Shown one piece after another: positions 15,941 to 23,618 of a stretch of 34,979 nt of DNA. A program made the position numbers and the translations under genes. The notes under the pieces were generated by a model. The model was given only the letters and a program-made list of their open reading frames with translations. It ran no database searches and was not told the DNA's origin. The DNA comes from UBA6772 sp963933205 (GTDB lineage Bacteria; Bacteroidota; Bacteroidia; Flavobacteriales; UBA7430), in NCBI GenBank assembly GCA_963933205.1, contig CAWVTK010000004.1:1-34979 (forward strand), in the 5' to 3' direction. How positions within the stretch are numbered: the first letter of the stretch is position 1; each line of letters begins with the position of its first letter.

Positions 15941-16767
15941 TGGACAGTATAATTGCCTTTTTCAAAGAAATTGATCCAGTATTAGGAGCCTTGTTAGCTT
16001 CTCTGTTTACCTGGGGTTTAACTGCTTTGGGAGCTTCTTTAGTCTTTTTTGTTAAAACACTTAACCGTCAATTACTCGACGGCCTGCTCGGGTTTACAGG
16101 AGGAGTTATGATTGCTGCATCTTACTGGTCTTTGTTAGCCCCAGCTATAGAAATGACTCCAGATGTAGCACCAAATTTACCTGTTTGGTTACCCGCAGCT
16201 GTTGGTTTTTTAATGGGTGCCTTTTTTCTATACGGTTTAGATAAATTTATGCCGCATTTGCACATAAATTTTGATCGATCTCAGGCAGAAGGTGTGAAAA
16301 CAGACTGGCAGCGAACAACCCTTTTAGTATTGGCAATTACTTTACACAATATTCCAGAAGGTTTAGCTGTAGGTGTTTTGTTTGGTGCTGTGGCTCATGG
16401 TATGCCAGGTGCAGATATTACCGGTGCCGTTGTATTGGCTATTGGTATTGGTTTGCAAAACTTTCCAGAAGGAATTGCTGTAGCAATGCCTTTACGTAGG
16501 CAAGGTGTAAGTAGATTGCGAAGTTTTTGGTTTGGTCAATTGTCGGCAGTTGTAGAACCTATTGCTGCTGTGTTTGGCGCTGTAATGGTTGTTTATGCTT
16601 TACCTGTATTACCTTACGCTTTAGCCTTTGCTGCTGGTGCCATGATTTATGTTGTTATAGAAGAGGTTGTTCCAGAAACACAACAAGATAAATTTACCGA
16701 TACCTCTACCATCGGTTTTATTATAGGCTTTGTTGTAATGATGGTTTTGGATGTTTCACTTGGTTAA
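15937..16767 (+). CDS. ZIP-family divalent metal transporter (GufA/ZupT-like)
   Basis: This is a 276-residue inner-membrane importer with about eight helices. The metal-binding signatures are HNIPEG in the fourth helix (near residue 138) and QNFPEG in the fifth (near 175), the form seen in the GufA subfamily of ZIP proteins; later helices include a conserved VIEEVVPE. Transport of Zn, Mn or Fe into the cytoplasm is expected. The ATG overlaps the regulator stop by four bases (ATGA), so the two are translationally coupled and the regulator probably controls this importer. A second ATG directly after the first is an alternative start. Confidence 0.92.
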   Translation: MMDSIIAFFKEIDPVLGALLASLFTWGLTALGASLVFFVKTLNRQLLDGLLGFTGGVMIAASYWSLLAPAIEMTPDVAPNLPVWLPAAVGFLMGAFFLYGLDKFMPHLHINFDRSQAEGVKTDWQRTTLLVLAITLHNIPEGLAVGVLFGAVAHGMPGADITGAVVLAIGIGLQNFPEGIAVAMPLRRQGVSRLRSFWFGQLSAVVEPIAAVFGAVMVVYALPVLPYALAFAAGAMIYVVIEEVVPETQQDKFTDTSTIGFIIGFVVMMVLDVSLG

Positions 16768-16872
16768 GTATGTCTAGTTGAATGATTGGCTTTGTATCTA
16801 TAAAAGACCTATTCTACGCGTTTCATTTACTATGAATTATATAGAACGACAGTTAACTAATTTGATGTTAAG

Positions 16873-16903
16873 CAAAAAAAAAGAGGCGTAAGCCTCTTTT
16901 TTT
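16873..16903. terminator. Bidirectional terminator between the ZIP and transketolase genes
   Basis: GAGGC (16883-16887) and GCCTC (16892-16896) pair around GTAA, extended by A/T pairing of long A and T runs on both sides. It lies between two convergent genes and ends 13 bases from the transketolase stop. Confidence 0.85.
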
Positions 16904-16916
16904 CACTGCTATAAAA

Positions 16917-17870
16917 TTATTTTCTTTTTAACACTTCTAAAACCGAGCTCACAATTTCTTTACGGGTTAATCCGTATTTTTCCATTAATTGGGCGGGTAC
17001 ACCAGATTCACCAAAACTATCTTTAACGGCAACCATTTCTATGGGTGTCGGATTTTTCAATGCTAATAATTGCGCAATACTATCTCCTAAACCACCATTC
17101 ATTTGATGCTCTTCTGCCGTGACCACACAGGCCGTTTTTTTAACCGATTTTAATACAGCTTGAGCATCCAAAGGTTTAATGGTATGAATATTTATAACCT
17201 CAGCATCAATTCCCATTTCTGCTAGAATATGTCCAGCTTCTATAGCTTCCCATACCAAATGTCCGGTAGCAAAAATACTTACATCTGTTCCTTCATTCAG
17301 CATAACCGCTTCACCAATTTTAAACTCCTGATCGGCAGGAGTAAATACAGGCATTTTAGGACGACCAAAACGTAGGTACACAGGGCCTTTGTATTCGGCA
17401 ATAGCCATAGTTGCTGCTTTTGTTTGGTTGTAGTCACATGGATTTATTACAACCATACCTGGAAGCATCTTCATCATCCCAATGTCTTCTAAAACTTGAT
17501 GAGTAGCCCCATCTTCTCCCAAGGTTAAGCCAGCATGAGATGCACAGATTTTAACATTTTTGTTTGAATATGCAATCGATTGCCGGATTTGATCGTACAC
17601 TCTCGAAGTAGAAAAGTTAGCAAAAGTTCCTGTAAACGGAATTTTACCTCCAATGGTCATTCCAGCTGCCATACTCATCATATTAGCTTCTGATATCCCA
17701 ACTTGAAAGAAACGCTCAGGAAATTCGTTTTCAAAAGCATTCATTTTTAAAGAACCTGTTAGATCGGCACATAAACCAACGATCTCAGAATTATTTTTTG
17801 CTGCCTCTAAAAGACCAGCGCCAAAGCCAGATCGGGTATCTTTTGTTTCTGTGTAGGTGTATTTTTTCAT
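16917..17870 (-). CDS. Transketolase, C-terminal subunit
   Basis: This is a 317-residue protein carrying the pyrimidine-binding and C-terminal domains of transketolase. Glu61 in VGISEANMM is the conserved Glu that activates thiamine diphosphate. The substrate region GLTLGEDGATHQ follows around residue 118, and the C-terminal transketolase domain runs from about 185. It pairs with the upstream gene, twelve bases away, to make a complete enzyme that transfers two-carbon units between pentose- and hexose-phosphates. Split transketolases of this kind are common in bacteria. Other TPP enzymes (for example DXP synthase) are single-chain and less similar. Confidence 0.93.
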   Translation of the reverse strand: MKKYTYTETKDTRSGFGAGLLEAAKNNSEIVGLCADLTGSLKMNAFENEFPERFFQVGISEANMMSMAAGMTIGGKIPFTGTFANFSTSRVYDQIRQSIAYSNKNVKICASHAGLTLGEDGATHQVLEDIGMMKMLPGMVVINPCDYNQTKAATMAIAEYKGPVYLRFGRPKMPVFTPADQEFKIGEAVMLNEGTDVSIFATGHLVWEAIEAGHILAEMGIDAEVINIHTIKPLDAQAVLKSVKKTACVVTAEEHQMNGGLGDSIAQLLALKNPTPIEMVAVKDSFGESGVPAQLMEKYGLTRKEIVSSVLEVLKRK

Positions 17871-17882
17871 CTGATGTGACTT

Positions 17883-18728
17883 TTAGTAGTCTCCTAGGGT
17901 TTCTTCGTTTTGTGCTAAAGCATCTGCAAGTTCTGTATCGTTCGGGGCAACTCCGTGCCACTTATGAGAACCCATCATGTAATCTACTCCATTGCCCATT
18001 TCTGTATGAAGCAATATGCAAACCGGCATTCCTTTTCCAGTTCTATTTTTTGCTTCTTCAATAGCTGCAACAACTTTACTCATGTCGTTTCCAGCTTTCT
18101 CAACAATAACATCAAATCCAAATGCGGTAAATTTAGCATGTAGGCTACCCATATTCAAAACGTCATCGGTACTTCCATCTATCTGCTGACCATTTAAATC
18201 CACAGTACAAATAAGGTTGTCTATTTTTTTTGCAGAAGCATACATTGCAGCTTCCCAAATTTGACCCTCTTGTAATTCACCATCGCCATGAAGAGAGTAG
18301 ACGATCCTATCATCACCATTCAATTTTTTTGTTTCTGCAGCACCAATCGCAACAGACATTCCTTGTCCTAAAGAACCCGAAGCCATTCGAACTCCAGGTA
18401 AACCTTCGTGTGTTGTAGGATGACCTTGTAAACGAGAATTTATTTTACGGAAAGTAGAAAGCTCCGAAACTTCAAAGTATCCAGAACGTGCTAAAACACT
18501 ATAAAAAACTGGAGAAATATGTCCATTTGAAAGAAAGAATAAATCTTCACCTTTTCCATTCATGTTAAAAGAACAGTCGTGTTTCATGGTTTCGAAATAC
18601 AGTGCAACGAGAAATTCGGCACAACCCAAAGAACCACCTGGATGACCCGAGTTGTTTGCATGAACCATACGTACAATATCTCTTCTTACTTGTTTAACCG
18701 TTTGTTTAAGCTCTTTAATATTTGCCAT
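17883..18728 (-). CDS. Transketolase, N-terminal (TPP-binding) subunit
   Basis: This is a 281-residue protein corresponding to the pyrophosphate-binding domain of transketolase. The conserved NSGHPGGSLG (26-35) is at the active site. The thiamine diphosphate/Mg motif is GDG (148-150) followed 29 residues later by Asn179 (VDLNGQQ). The catalytic SLGQG (119-123) is present. The downstream gene encodes the other half, and both halves are needed for activity in the pentose phosphate pathway. A consensus -7 box lies upstream. Confidence 0.94.
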   Translation of the reverse strand: MANIKELKQTVKQVRRDIVRMVHANNSGHPGGSLGCAEFLVALYFETMKHDCSFNMNGKGEDLFFLSNGHISPVFYSVLARSGYFEVSELSTFRKINSRLQGHPTTHEGLPGVRMASGSLGQGMSVAIGAAETKKLNGDDRIVYSLHGDGELQEGQIWEAAMYASAKKIDNLICTVDLNGQQIDGSTDDVLNMGSLHAKFTAFGFDVIVEKAGNDMSKVVAAIEEAKNRTGKGMPVCILLHTEMGNGVDYMMGSHKWHGVAPNDTELADALAQNEETLGDY

Positions 18729-18750
18729 AAGGTGTGTGAAATTTTCATCG

Positions 18751-18758
18751 CAAAACTA
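18751..18758 (-). promoter_or_regulatory. TAnnTTTG -7 element for the transketolase operon
   Basis: On the minus strand the sequence is TAGTTTTG, 22 bases before the start codon at 18728. It matches the Bacteroidota -7 consensus. Confidence 0.45.
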
Positions 18759-18849
18759 CAATAAAATGACTAGCTACTAAAACAATGTATTGCGAAATTC
18801 ACCTCGGAATACAATCTATCTTTAGACTCTTTTTATTTTTTAAAACGAG

Positions 18850-19437
18850 TTATTTTTGAATATTTGAAACCGTAATAAAAAGTTCTCTTCCTTTTCTTGC
18901 CTCAATAGAATTGTATGCTTTTTCCATTTTTACTCGACTAAAATGTTGGTCAAACAAAACAATATAATCTTTCTTTTTTCCGCCATAGGGTGGTCTGTTA
19001 CTAAATAATTTGTCGTTAAATAGTAGGCCAATAAGCTGTCCGTTTTTCACCAATAGCTCTTTTATTTTTAGAACATAAGCTTCTCTTAAATTGGGGTGTA
19101 TAGCACAAAAGAATGTTTGCTCTACAATTAAATCATAGCTTCCTTTATGTTTTAGAAAATCTCCACAAATAAGATGAGATTCTGGAAAGTTGGGGTTTCT
19201 TTTCTGAAAACTATTTAAGGCTTCTTGTGCCCAATCTATAAGGAAAACATTAGTAAAGCCTAAGGCTCTTAAATATTCAGCTTCGTATGCATTACCACAG
19301 CCAGGTATTGCTATTTTCAGGTCTTTATTCTCTAGTTGATCAAAATACTCTTTTAAAGGTGTAGATACCTTTCCGATATCCCATCCAATGTCTTTATTTT
19401 GATATCGATCATTCCAAACTTCGCTTGTTAATTCCAT
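18850..19437 (-). CDS. TPMT-like SAM-dependent methyltransferase
   Basis: This is a 195-residue cytosolic methyltransferase. The N-terminal stretch WNDRYQNKDIGWDIGKVSTP matches the thiopurine methyltransferase-like family, with the Trp next to the SAM pocket. The SAM-binding motif I is IAIPGCGNAYEAEYL (near 43-57), motif II is FLIDWAQEAL, and a motif VEQTFFCAI follows near 109. The natural substrate of bacterial members is unclear; some methylate thiol, selenium or halide compounds. It is probably transcribed alone, between the transketolase operon and the divergent M16 peptidase genes. Confidence 0.85.
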   Translation of the reverse strand: MELTSEVWNDRYQNKDIGWDIGKVSTPLKEYFDQLENKDLKIAIPGCGNAYEAEYLRALGFTNVFLIDWAQEALNSFQKRNPNFPESHLICGDFLKHKGSYDLIVEQTFFCAIHPNLREAYVLKIKELLVKNGQLIGLLFNDKLFSNRPPYGGKKKDYIVLFDQHFSRVKMEKAYNSIEARKGRELFITVSNIQK

Positions 19438-19600
19438 AAGTTAAAGAAACAAATAATTATTTTGCATTTCGTAAAACACACTTAAAATTCACACTCAATT
19501 TTACTTATTTAAATGAGCTTCACACCTAAAAAAATTGTTATTTTGTGGTGCTTTATGCTAGGAGATAAACTCCGGTTTTGAGTTAATCAAGAATAGAAAT

Positions 19601-20836
19601 ATGATCAATTTTGAACGATTTGAATTAGCCAATGGCTTACGTGTTATTGTACATCAAGACAAGACTACGCCAATGGTCGCTTTTAATGTTTTGTACGATG
19701 TTGGTGCAAGAGATGAGGACTCTTCTAAAACAGGGTTTGCGCATCTTTTTGAGCATTTAATGTTTGGTGGCTCAACTCATATAGCAGATTATGATGAAGT
19801 TGTCGAAAAATCTGGTGGACAAAACAATGCATTTACTTCAAACGATATTACGAACTATTACATTACCCTGCCCAAAGATAATTTAGAGCAGGCTTTTCGT
19901 TTAGAATCTGATAGAATGCTAAGTCTTGCCTTTACTCCCAAGAGTTTAGAGGTTCAAAGACAGGTTGTTATAGAAGAGTTTAAGCAAAATTATTTGAATC
20001 AACCCTACGGTGATATTCATTTGTTATTGCGGCCTTTAGCCTACAAGGTGCATCCTTATAAATGGGCAACTATAGGGAAGCAAGTGTCCCATATAGAGGA
20101 TGCTACTATGGACGATGTTAAATCCTTTTTTTACAAACATTATGCACCTAACAATGCAATATTGGTTGTTGCTGGCGATGTTAATTTAGAAGAAATTAAG
20201 TCTTTATCCACTAAGTGGTTTTCCAACATAGAAGCCAGAGATGTTCCCAAAAGAAATTTACCTAAAGAGCCACGACAAGAAGAAGCCAGAACATTATCTG
20301 TAGAAAGAGATGTGCCTGTAGATATTCTCTACAAAGTCTTTCATATGTGTTCCAGAAAAGACCAACGATATTTTGCTACCGATTTGATGTCAGATGTTTT
20401 GTCTAGAGGTAACTCTTCTCGATTGTACGAGAGTTTGGTTATGGGACAAAAACTATTTTCGGATATAGATGCTTTTATTGGCGGCGATTTAGACGAGGGC
20501 TTGTTTTATTTTGGAGGGAAACTTTCTAAAGGAGTAAGTATGGAAGAAGCTGAAGCTGGAATAAATTTAGAAATTGAAAAATTGAAAACAGAATTGGTGT
20601 CCGATGCCGAACTTACGAAGGTTAAAAACAAAGTTATTTCTGCTCACATGTTTTCTGAATTAAATGTGCTTAACAAAGCAATCAATCTTGCTACGTCTGA
20701 ACTTTTGGGTGATCCGAACTTAGTAAATATGCAACTAGATCTGTACAATGCAGTTAGTTCAGAAAATATTAGAGCTATCGCGAAAGATATTTTTAGAAGC
20801 GAAAATTCGAACACCTTGTATTACAATGCTAAATAA
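19601..20836 (+). CDS. M16 family zinc peptidase, catalytic subunit
   Basis: This is a 411-residue protein with the inverted zinc motif HLFEH: His48, Glu51, His52. The third zinc ligand is one of Glu125/Glu126 in VVIEEFKQN. The N-terminal LANGLRVIVHQD and the ANNAFTSNDITNYY-like strand are typical of pitrilysin/processing-peptidase domains; the C-terminal inactive half begins near residue 220. It belongs to the two-gene bacterial M16B arrangement, where this subunit is catalytic and the next gene, six bases downstream, supplies the partner. Unlike many Bacteroidota M16 proteins it has no signal peptide, so it is probably cytosolic. Confidence 0.93.
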   Translation: MINFERFELANGLRVIVHQDKTTPMVAFNVLYDVGARDEDSSKTGFAHLFEHLMFGGSTHIADYDEVVEKSGGQNNAFTSNDITNYYITLPKDNLEQAFRLESDRMLSLAFTPKSLEVQRQVVIEEFKQNYLNQPYGDIHLLLRPLAYKVHPYKWATIGKQVSHIEDATMDDVKSFFYKHYAPNNAILVVAGDVNLEEIKSLSTKWFSNIEARDVPKRNLPKEPRQEEARTLSVERDVPVDILYKVFHMCSRKDQRYFATDLMSDVLSRGNSSRLYESLVMGQKLFSDIDAFIGGDLDEGLFYFGGKLSKGVSMEEAEAGINLEIEKLKTELVSDAELTKVKNKVISAHMFSELNVLNKAINLATSELLGDPNLVNMQLDLYNAVSSENIRAIAKDIFRSENSNTLYYNAK

Positions 20837-20842
20837 ACCTAC

Positions 20843-22114
20843 ATGCTAGATAGAAAACAAGAATTAGAATACAATGAAATTAAAATGCCCTGTTTTTTAA
20901 AAGCGGAAACTTATGTTTTAAAAAATGGAATGAAAGTTACCGCGATGAATGGTGGTGGGCAAGATTTATGTCGTTTAGAACTTGTTTTTGAAGCGGGTTC
21001 AAAATTACAAACAAAAGCCCTACAAGCTGCTATGTGTAATGCAATGCTGCTAGAAGGTACTTTGAGTAAAAAAGCAAACGAAATACATGAGAGTATCGAT
21101 TTTTATGGAGCTTACACAAGCTTAGATGTAAATTCTGATAGATCTGTTGTGAGCCTGTATACCCTCAATAAATATTTTAATACGATTGTTCCCATCTTTA
21201 TAGATGCAATTAAAAATGCTTGTTTTCCAGAAGAAGAGTTTCAAGTATTGCTCGATCAACGAAAACAAAGCTTTAGTATAAATGCAGAGAAAGTTGACTT
21301 TATTGCTCGAAAGGCTTTTTTTGCGCACCTTTTTAAAAACCACTCGTACGGTAAGGAGGCTACCTTAGCTAACTTTCAAGAATTATCGAGAGAAGATCTG
21401 ATTGAATTTCATAAATCCCATTACAAAAAGGCCAATTTAAAGACCTACTTATCAGGAGAAATTCCTCCGAATGCACATAAGTTATTGGATGAGTTATTGG
21501 GCGATTGGGAGCAGAATAAACCCATAGTACACAAGCCTTTTACAGACAAAACAAGCCAAGATAAAATTCATATAGCAAAGGAAGGTGCTTTACAGTCAGC
21601 CATTAGAATTGGTCGTGTTTGCTTCAATTCTCATCATAAAGATTACCTCGAATTAAAGTATCTTTCTGTAGTTTTGGGTGGCTATTTCGGATCTCGGTTA
21701 ATGAGTAATATTCGCGAAGACAAGGGCTTAACTTATGGTATTGGTGCAATGTGTGTGCAGCAGGAAGACAGCGGTTTCTTTGCCATTTCTACAGAGGTAA
21801 AAGCAGAAAGCACCCAGCAAGCTTTAACCGAAATCTACAAAGAGTTAAAACGTTTGCGTGAAGATTTAATTCCAGAAGAGGAATTAAATCTTGTTAAAAG
21901 CTATATCATGGGGCAAATACTCTCTTCTGCAGACGGCCCTTTTGCGCAATCAACCTCATTAAAAAATTTACACATTTACAATCTCGATTTTGAGTTCTAC
22001 ACCACATACCAAAACATGCTTAATAAGCTAAACTCAAATTCTTTAAAAGACTTAGCCAACAAATATTTAAAAGAGAAAGACTTATGCGAAGTAGTCGTTG
22101 GAAATATTTCTTAA
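20843..22114 (+). CDS. M16 family peptidase, non-catalytic partner subunit
   Basis: This is a 423-residue M16 homologue in which the HxxEH motif is replaced: the equivalent segment reads ALQAAMCNAMLLEGT, with no zinc ligands. A C-terminal domain contains the glycine-rich loop YFGSRLMSNIREDKGLTYG (around 277-295), which in M16B heterodimers helps hold substrate. It should form a heterodimer with the product of the preceding gene. No signal peptide is visible. Its last 31 bases overlap the next gene, so all three genes are likely one operon. Confidence 0.92.
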   Translation: MLDRKQELEYNEIKMPCFLKAETYVLKNGMKVTAMNGGGQDLCRLELVFEAGSKLQTKALQAAMCNAMLLEGTLSKKANEIHESIDFYGAYTSLDVNSDRSVVSLYTLNKYFNTIVPIFIDAIKNACFPEEEFQVLLDQRKQSFSINAEKVDFIARKAFFAHLFKNHSYGKEATLANFQELSREDLIEFHKSHYKKANLKTYLSGEIPPNAHKLLDELLGDWEQNKPIVHKPFTDKTSQDKIHIAKEGALQSAIRIGRVCFNSHHKDYLELKYLSVVLGGYFGSRLMSNIREDKGLTYGIGAMCVQQEDSGFFAISTEVKAESTQQALTEIYKELKRLREDLIPEEELNLVKSYIMGQILSSADGPFAQSTSLKNLHIYNLDFEFYTTYQNMLNKLNSNSLKDLANKYLKEKDLCEVVVGNIS

Positions 22115-22956
22115 TTCTATTTAGCATTCCGCTGAGTATAGTTGCTCAAGATTTTGCCTGGTGGAACACTACACACCAATGGGACGGTTACACTCATTGG
22201 TCTTCGTATTTAATAGTATCTCCAAATTATATGGGTCCTAATGCGTTTCCAATTCCCTTTGCAGAGCGTATAAATACGAATAAAGAGTTCGACTTAAGGT
22301 TTAACAAGCACTTTAATACTGGAGAAACAAATTGGGACTTTTACACCCGTTTGTCCTTTCCAATTGGGAACAAAGCCTCTATTAGATTAGAAATAAACCC
22401 TGTAGCGTATTTTGAGATGGATACAACTATTAGGAATGAGAGACTGGCAAGAGATGAATTCCCAAAAGGATATGCTTCGGGCGATTTATTAGTTGAAATT
22501 AATGCACTACTTTTTGAAAAAAATAGTGCTCAAGTGTTGTTTAATTTTGGTTTAAAGACTGCTTCGGGTTCTCAGTTCAGAAATGCGCGTTATACCGATA
22601 GTCCTGCCTATTATTTTGATTTATCTTACCATCGTGAAACAAAAATCAATTCAAATTTAAAAATAGATGCAAGTGTTCTCCTTGGTTTGTACGTTTGGCA
22701 AACCTATATGGTAAATAACCGTCAAAATGATGCGATTTTAGGCGCTGCATCGCTTCGTGTTTATTATAAATCACTCAGTATTAGTCAGGATTTAAGGGGC
22801 TTTAAAGGTTACCTTAATAATGGAGATCGGCCATTATTGTATTCCATAAAAATTGCCAAAAGGTGGTCTGCTTTTAACTTGTATTTAAGGCAACAAATTG
22901 CAATTCAAGATTATCCTTATCAAACCCTTCAAACCGGAATTACGTATACATTTTAG
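22084..22956 (+). CDS. Predicted outer-membrane beta-barrel protein, function unknown
   Basis: This is a 290-residue protein with an N-terminal signal peptide (YFLILFSIPLSIVAQ, ending near residue 22). Many alternating-polarity strands follow, for example NWDFYTRLSFPIG, ASIRLEINPVAYF and SAQVLFNFGLKTASG. It ends in YTF, the terminal aromatic expected for an outer-membrane barrel. I do not recognise a named family. The start lies 31 bases inside the M16 partner gene, so translation is probably coupled. It may be a channel or a lipid-associated barrel whose link to the peptidase pair is only positional. Confidence 0.72.
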   Translation: MRSSRWKYFLILFSIPLSIVAQDFAWWNTTHQWDGYTHWSSYLIVSPNYMGPNAFPIPFAERINTNKEFDLRFNKHFNTGETNWDFYTRLSFPIGNKASIRLEINPVAYFEMDTTIRNERLARDEFPKGYASGDLLVEINALLFEKNSAQVLFNFGLKTASGSQFRNARYTDSPAYYFDLSYHRETKINSNLKIDASVLLGLYVWQTYMVNNRQNDAILGAASLRVYYKSLSISQDLRGFKGYLNNGDRPLLYSIKIAKRWSAFNLYLRQQIAIQDYPYQTLQTGITYTF

Positions 22957-23023
22957 CTAGATCTATGGGATTTAATCTTTTTTTGGACTCAATAAAGCCT
23001 GCTATTAACCAGCAATTTTAGCT

Positions 23024-23059
23024 CTTGTTTAAATCAAACTAGTTGTTATATTAAACAAG
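23024..23059. repeat. Inverted repeat upstream of the J-domain gene
   Basis: CTTGTTTAA (23024-23032) and TTAAACAAG (23051-23059) form a perfect 9-bp inverted repeat with an 18-base spacer. A smaller palindrome, AACTAGTT (23037-23044), lies almost at its centre. No T run follows, so it is not a typical terminator. Confidence 0.7.
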
Positions 23060-23106
23060 CAGCATTTATTTCTTTCCTTAACTTAGATTTCAATACTATA
23101 AATGAT

Positions 23107-23114
23107 TAGTTTTG
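23107..23114 (+). promoter_or_regulatory. TAnnTTTG -7 element for the J-domain gene
   Basis: TAGTTTTG lies 23 bases before the ATG at 23138 and matches the Bacteroidota -7 consensus. No TTG is seen at the ideal -33 position. Confidence 0.45.
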
Positions 23115-23137
23115 CGCCAAATTACTAGAACAGATTT

Positions 23138-23587
23138 ATGAAGCGCATTAATAAGTACAAGAAGTTATTTAGTGTTGATGAAGAGACCAATCTTAAGTCC
23201 CTCAAAAAAACCTACCGGAATTTAGTTAAAGAGTGGCATCCAGATAAGTTTCAAAACGGCGACGAAAAAGCTGTTGAAGCCGAAGAAATGAGTAGAAGTA
23301 TTATTGATGGATACCACTTTTTAGTAAGCATGGATCCTGAGACGATCGAGAACAACTTAGAGGATTATACCAAAACGATCAACGAATCTGGTATTTCCGA
23401 CTTTCAACATAAAGGGCAATTATTAGAAATTACTTTTATGGATGGAACTACGTATGAGTATTTCGGCGTTTCGAAAAAAGTGTTTACAAAGTTTGTAAAT
23501 TCTGACAAACAAGTACGCTTTGCTAAACGAAATATTTTTAATTCGTTTCCTTATAGAAAATCGAAGAAAGATTTAGAAACAAATTAA
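23138..23587 (+). CDS. J-domain protein with C-terminal KTSC-like domain
   Basis: This is a 149-residue cytosolic protein. Residues 5-65 form a DnaJ-type J domain with the diagnostic HPD at 34-36 (WHPDKF); the helix II region (SLKKTYRNLVKEW) is basic, as needed to bind DnaK. Residues 90-140 match the KTSC pattern: ITFMDGTTYEYFGV, then FAKRNIFNSFPYRK. KTSC domains occur alone or attached to nucleic-acid or chaperone-related proteins, and their role is not settled. The gene looks monocistronic, with its own -7 box and a terminator directly after the stop. Recruitment of DnaK to a specific substrate is the expected role. Confidence 0.85.
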   Translation: MKRINKYKKLFSVDEETNLKSLKKTYRNLVKEWHPDKFQNGDEKAVEAEEMSRSIIDGYHFLVSMDPETIENNLEDYTKTINESGISDFQHKGQLLEITFMDGTTYEYFGVSKKVFTKFVNSDKQVRFAKRNIFNSFPYRKSKKDLETN

Positions 23588-23588
23588 T

Positions 23589-23618
23589 AAAAAGGTGCTC
23601 AATTAGAGCACCTTTTTT
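23589..23618. terminator. Bidirectional terminator between J-domain and aminotransferase genes
   Basis: GGTGCTC (23594-23600) pairs with GAGCACC (23606-23612) around AATTA, flanked by five A and six T. It serves both convergent genes, and its right edge overlaps the aminotransferase stop codon. Confidence 0.9.

Noticed and set aside
20843..22114. Possible degenerate, dying M16 pseudogene
   Set aside because: The frame is intact over 423 residues, and loss of HxxEH is normal for the partner subunit of two-gene M16B peptidases.
22999..23014. Possible small hairpin TGCT/AGCA after the barrel gene
   Set aside because: Only four base pairs and no real T run; too weak to call a terminator.
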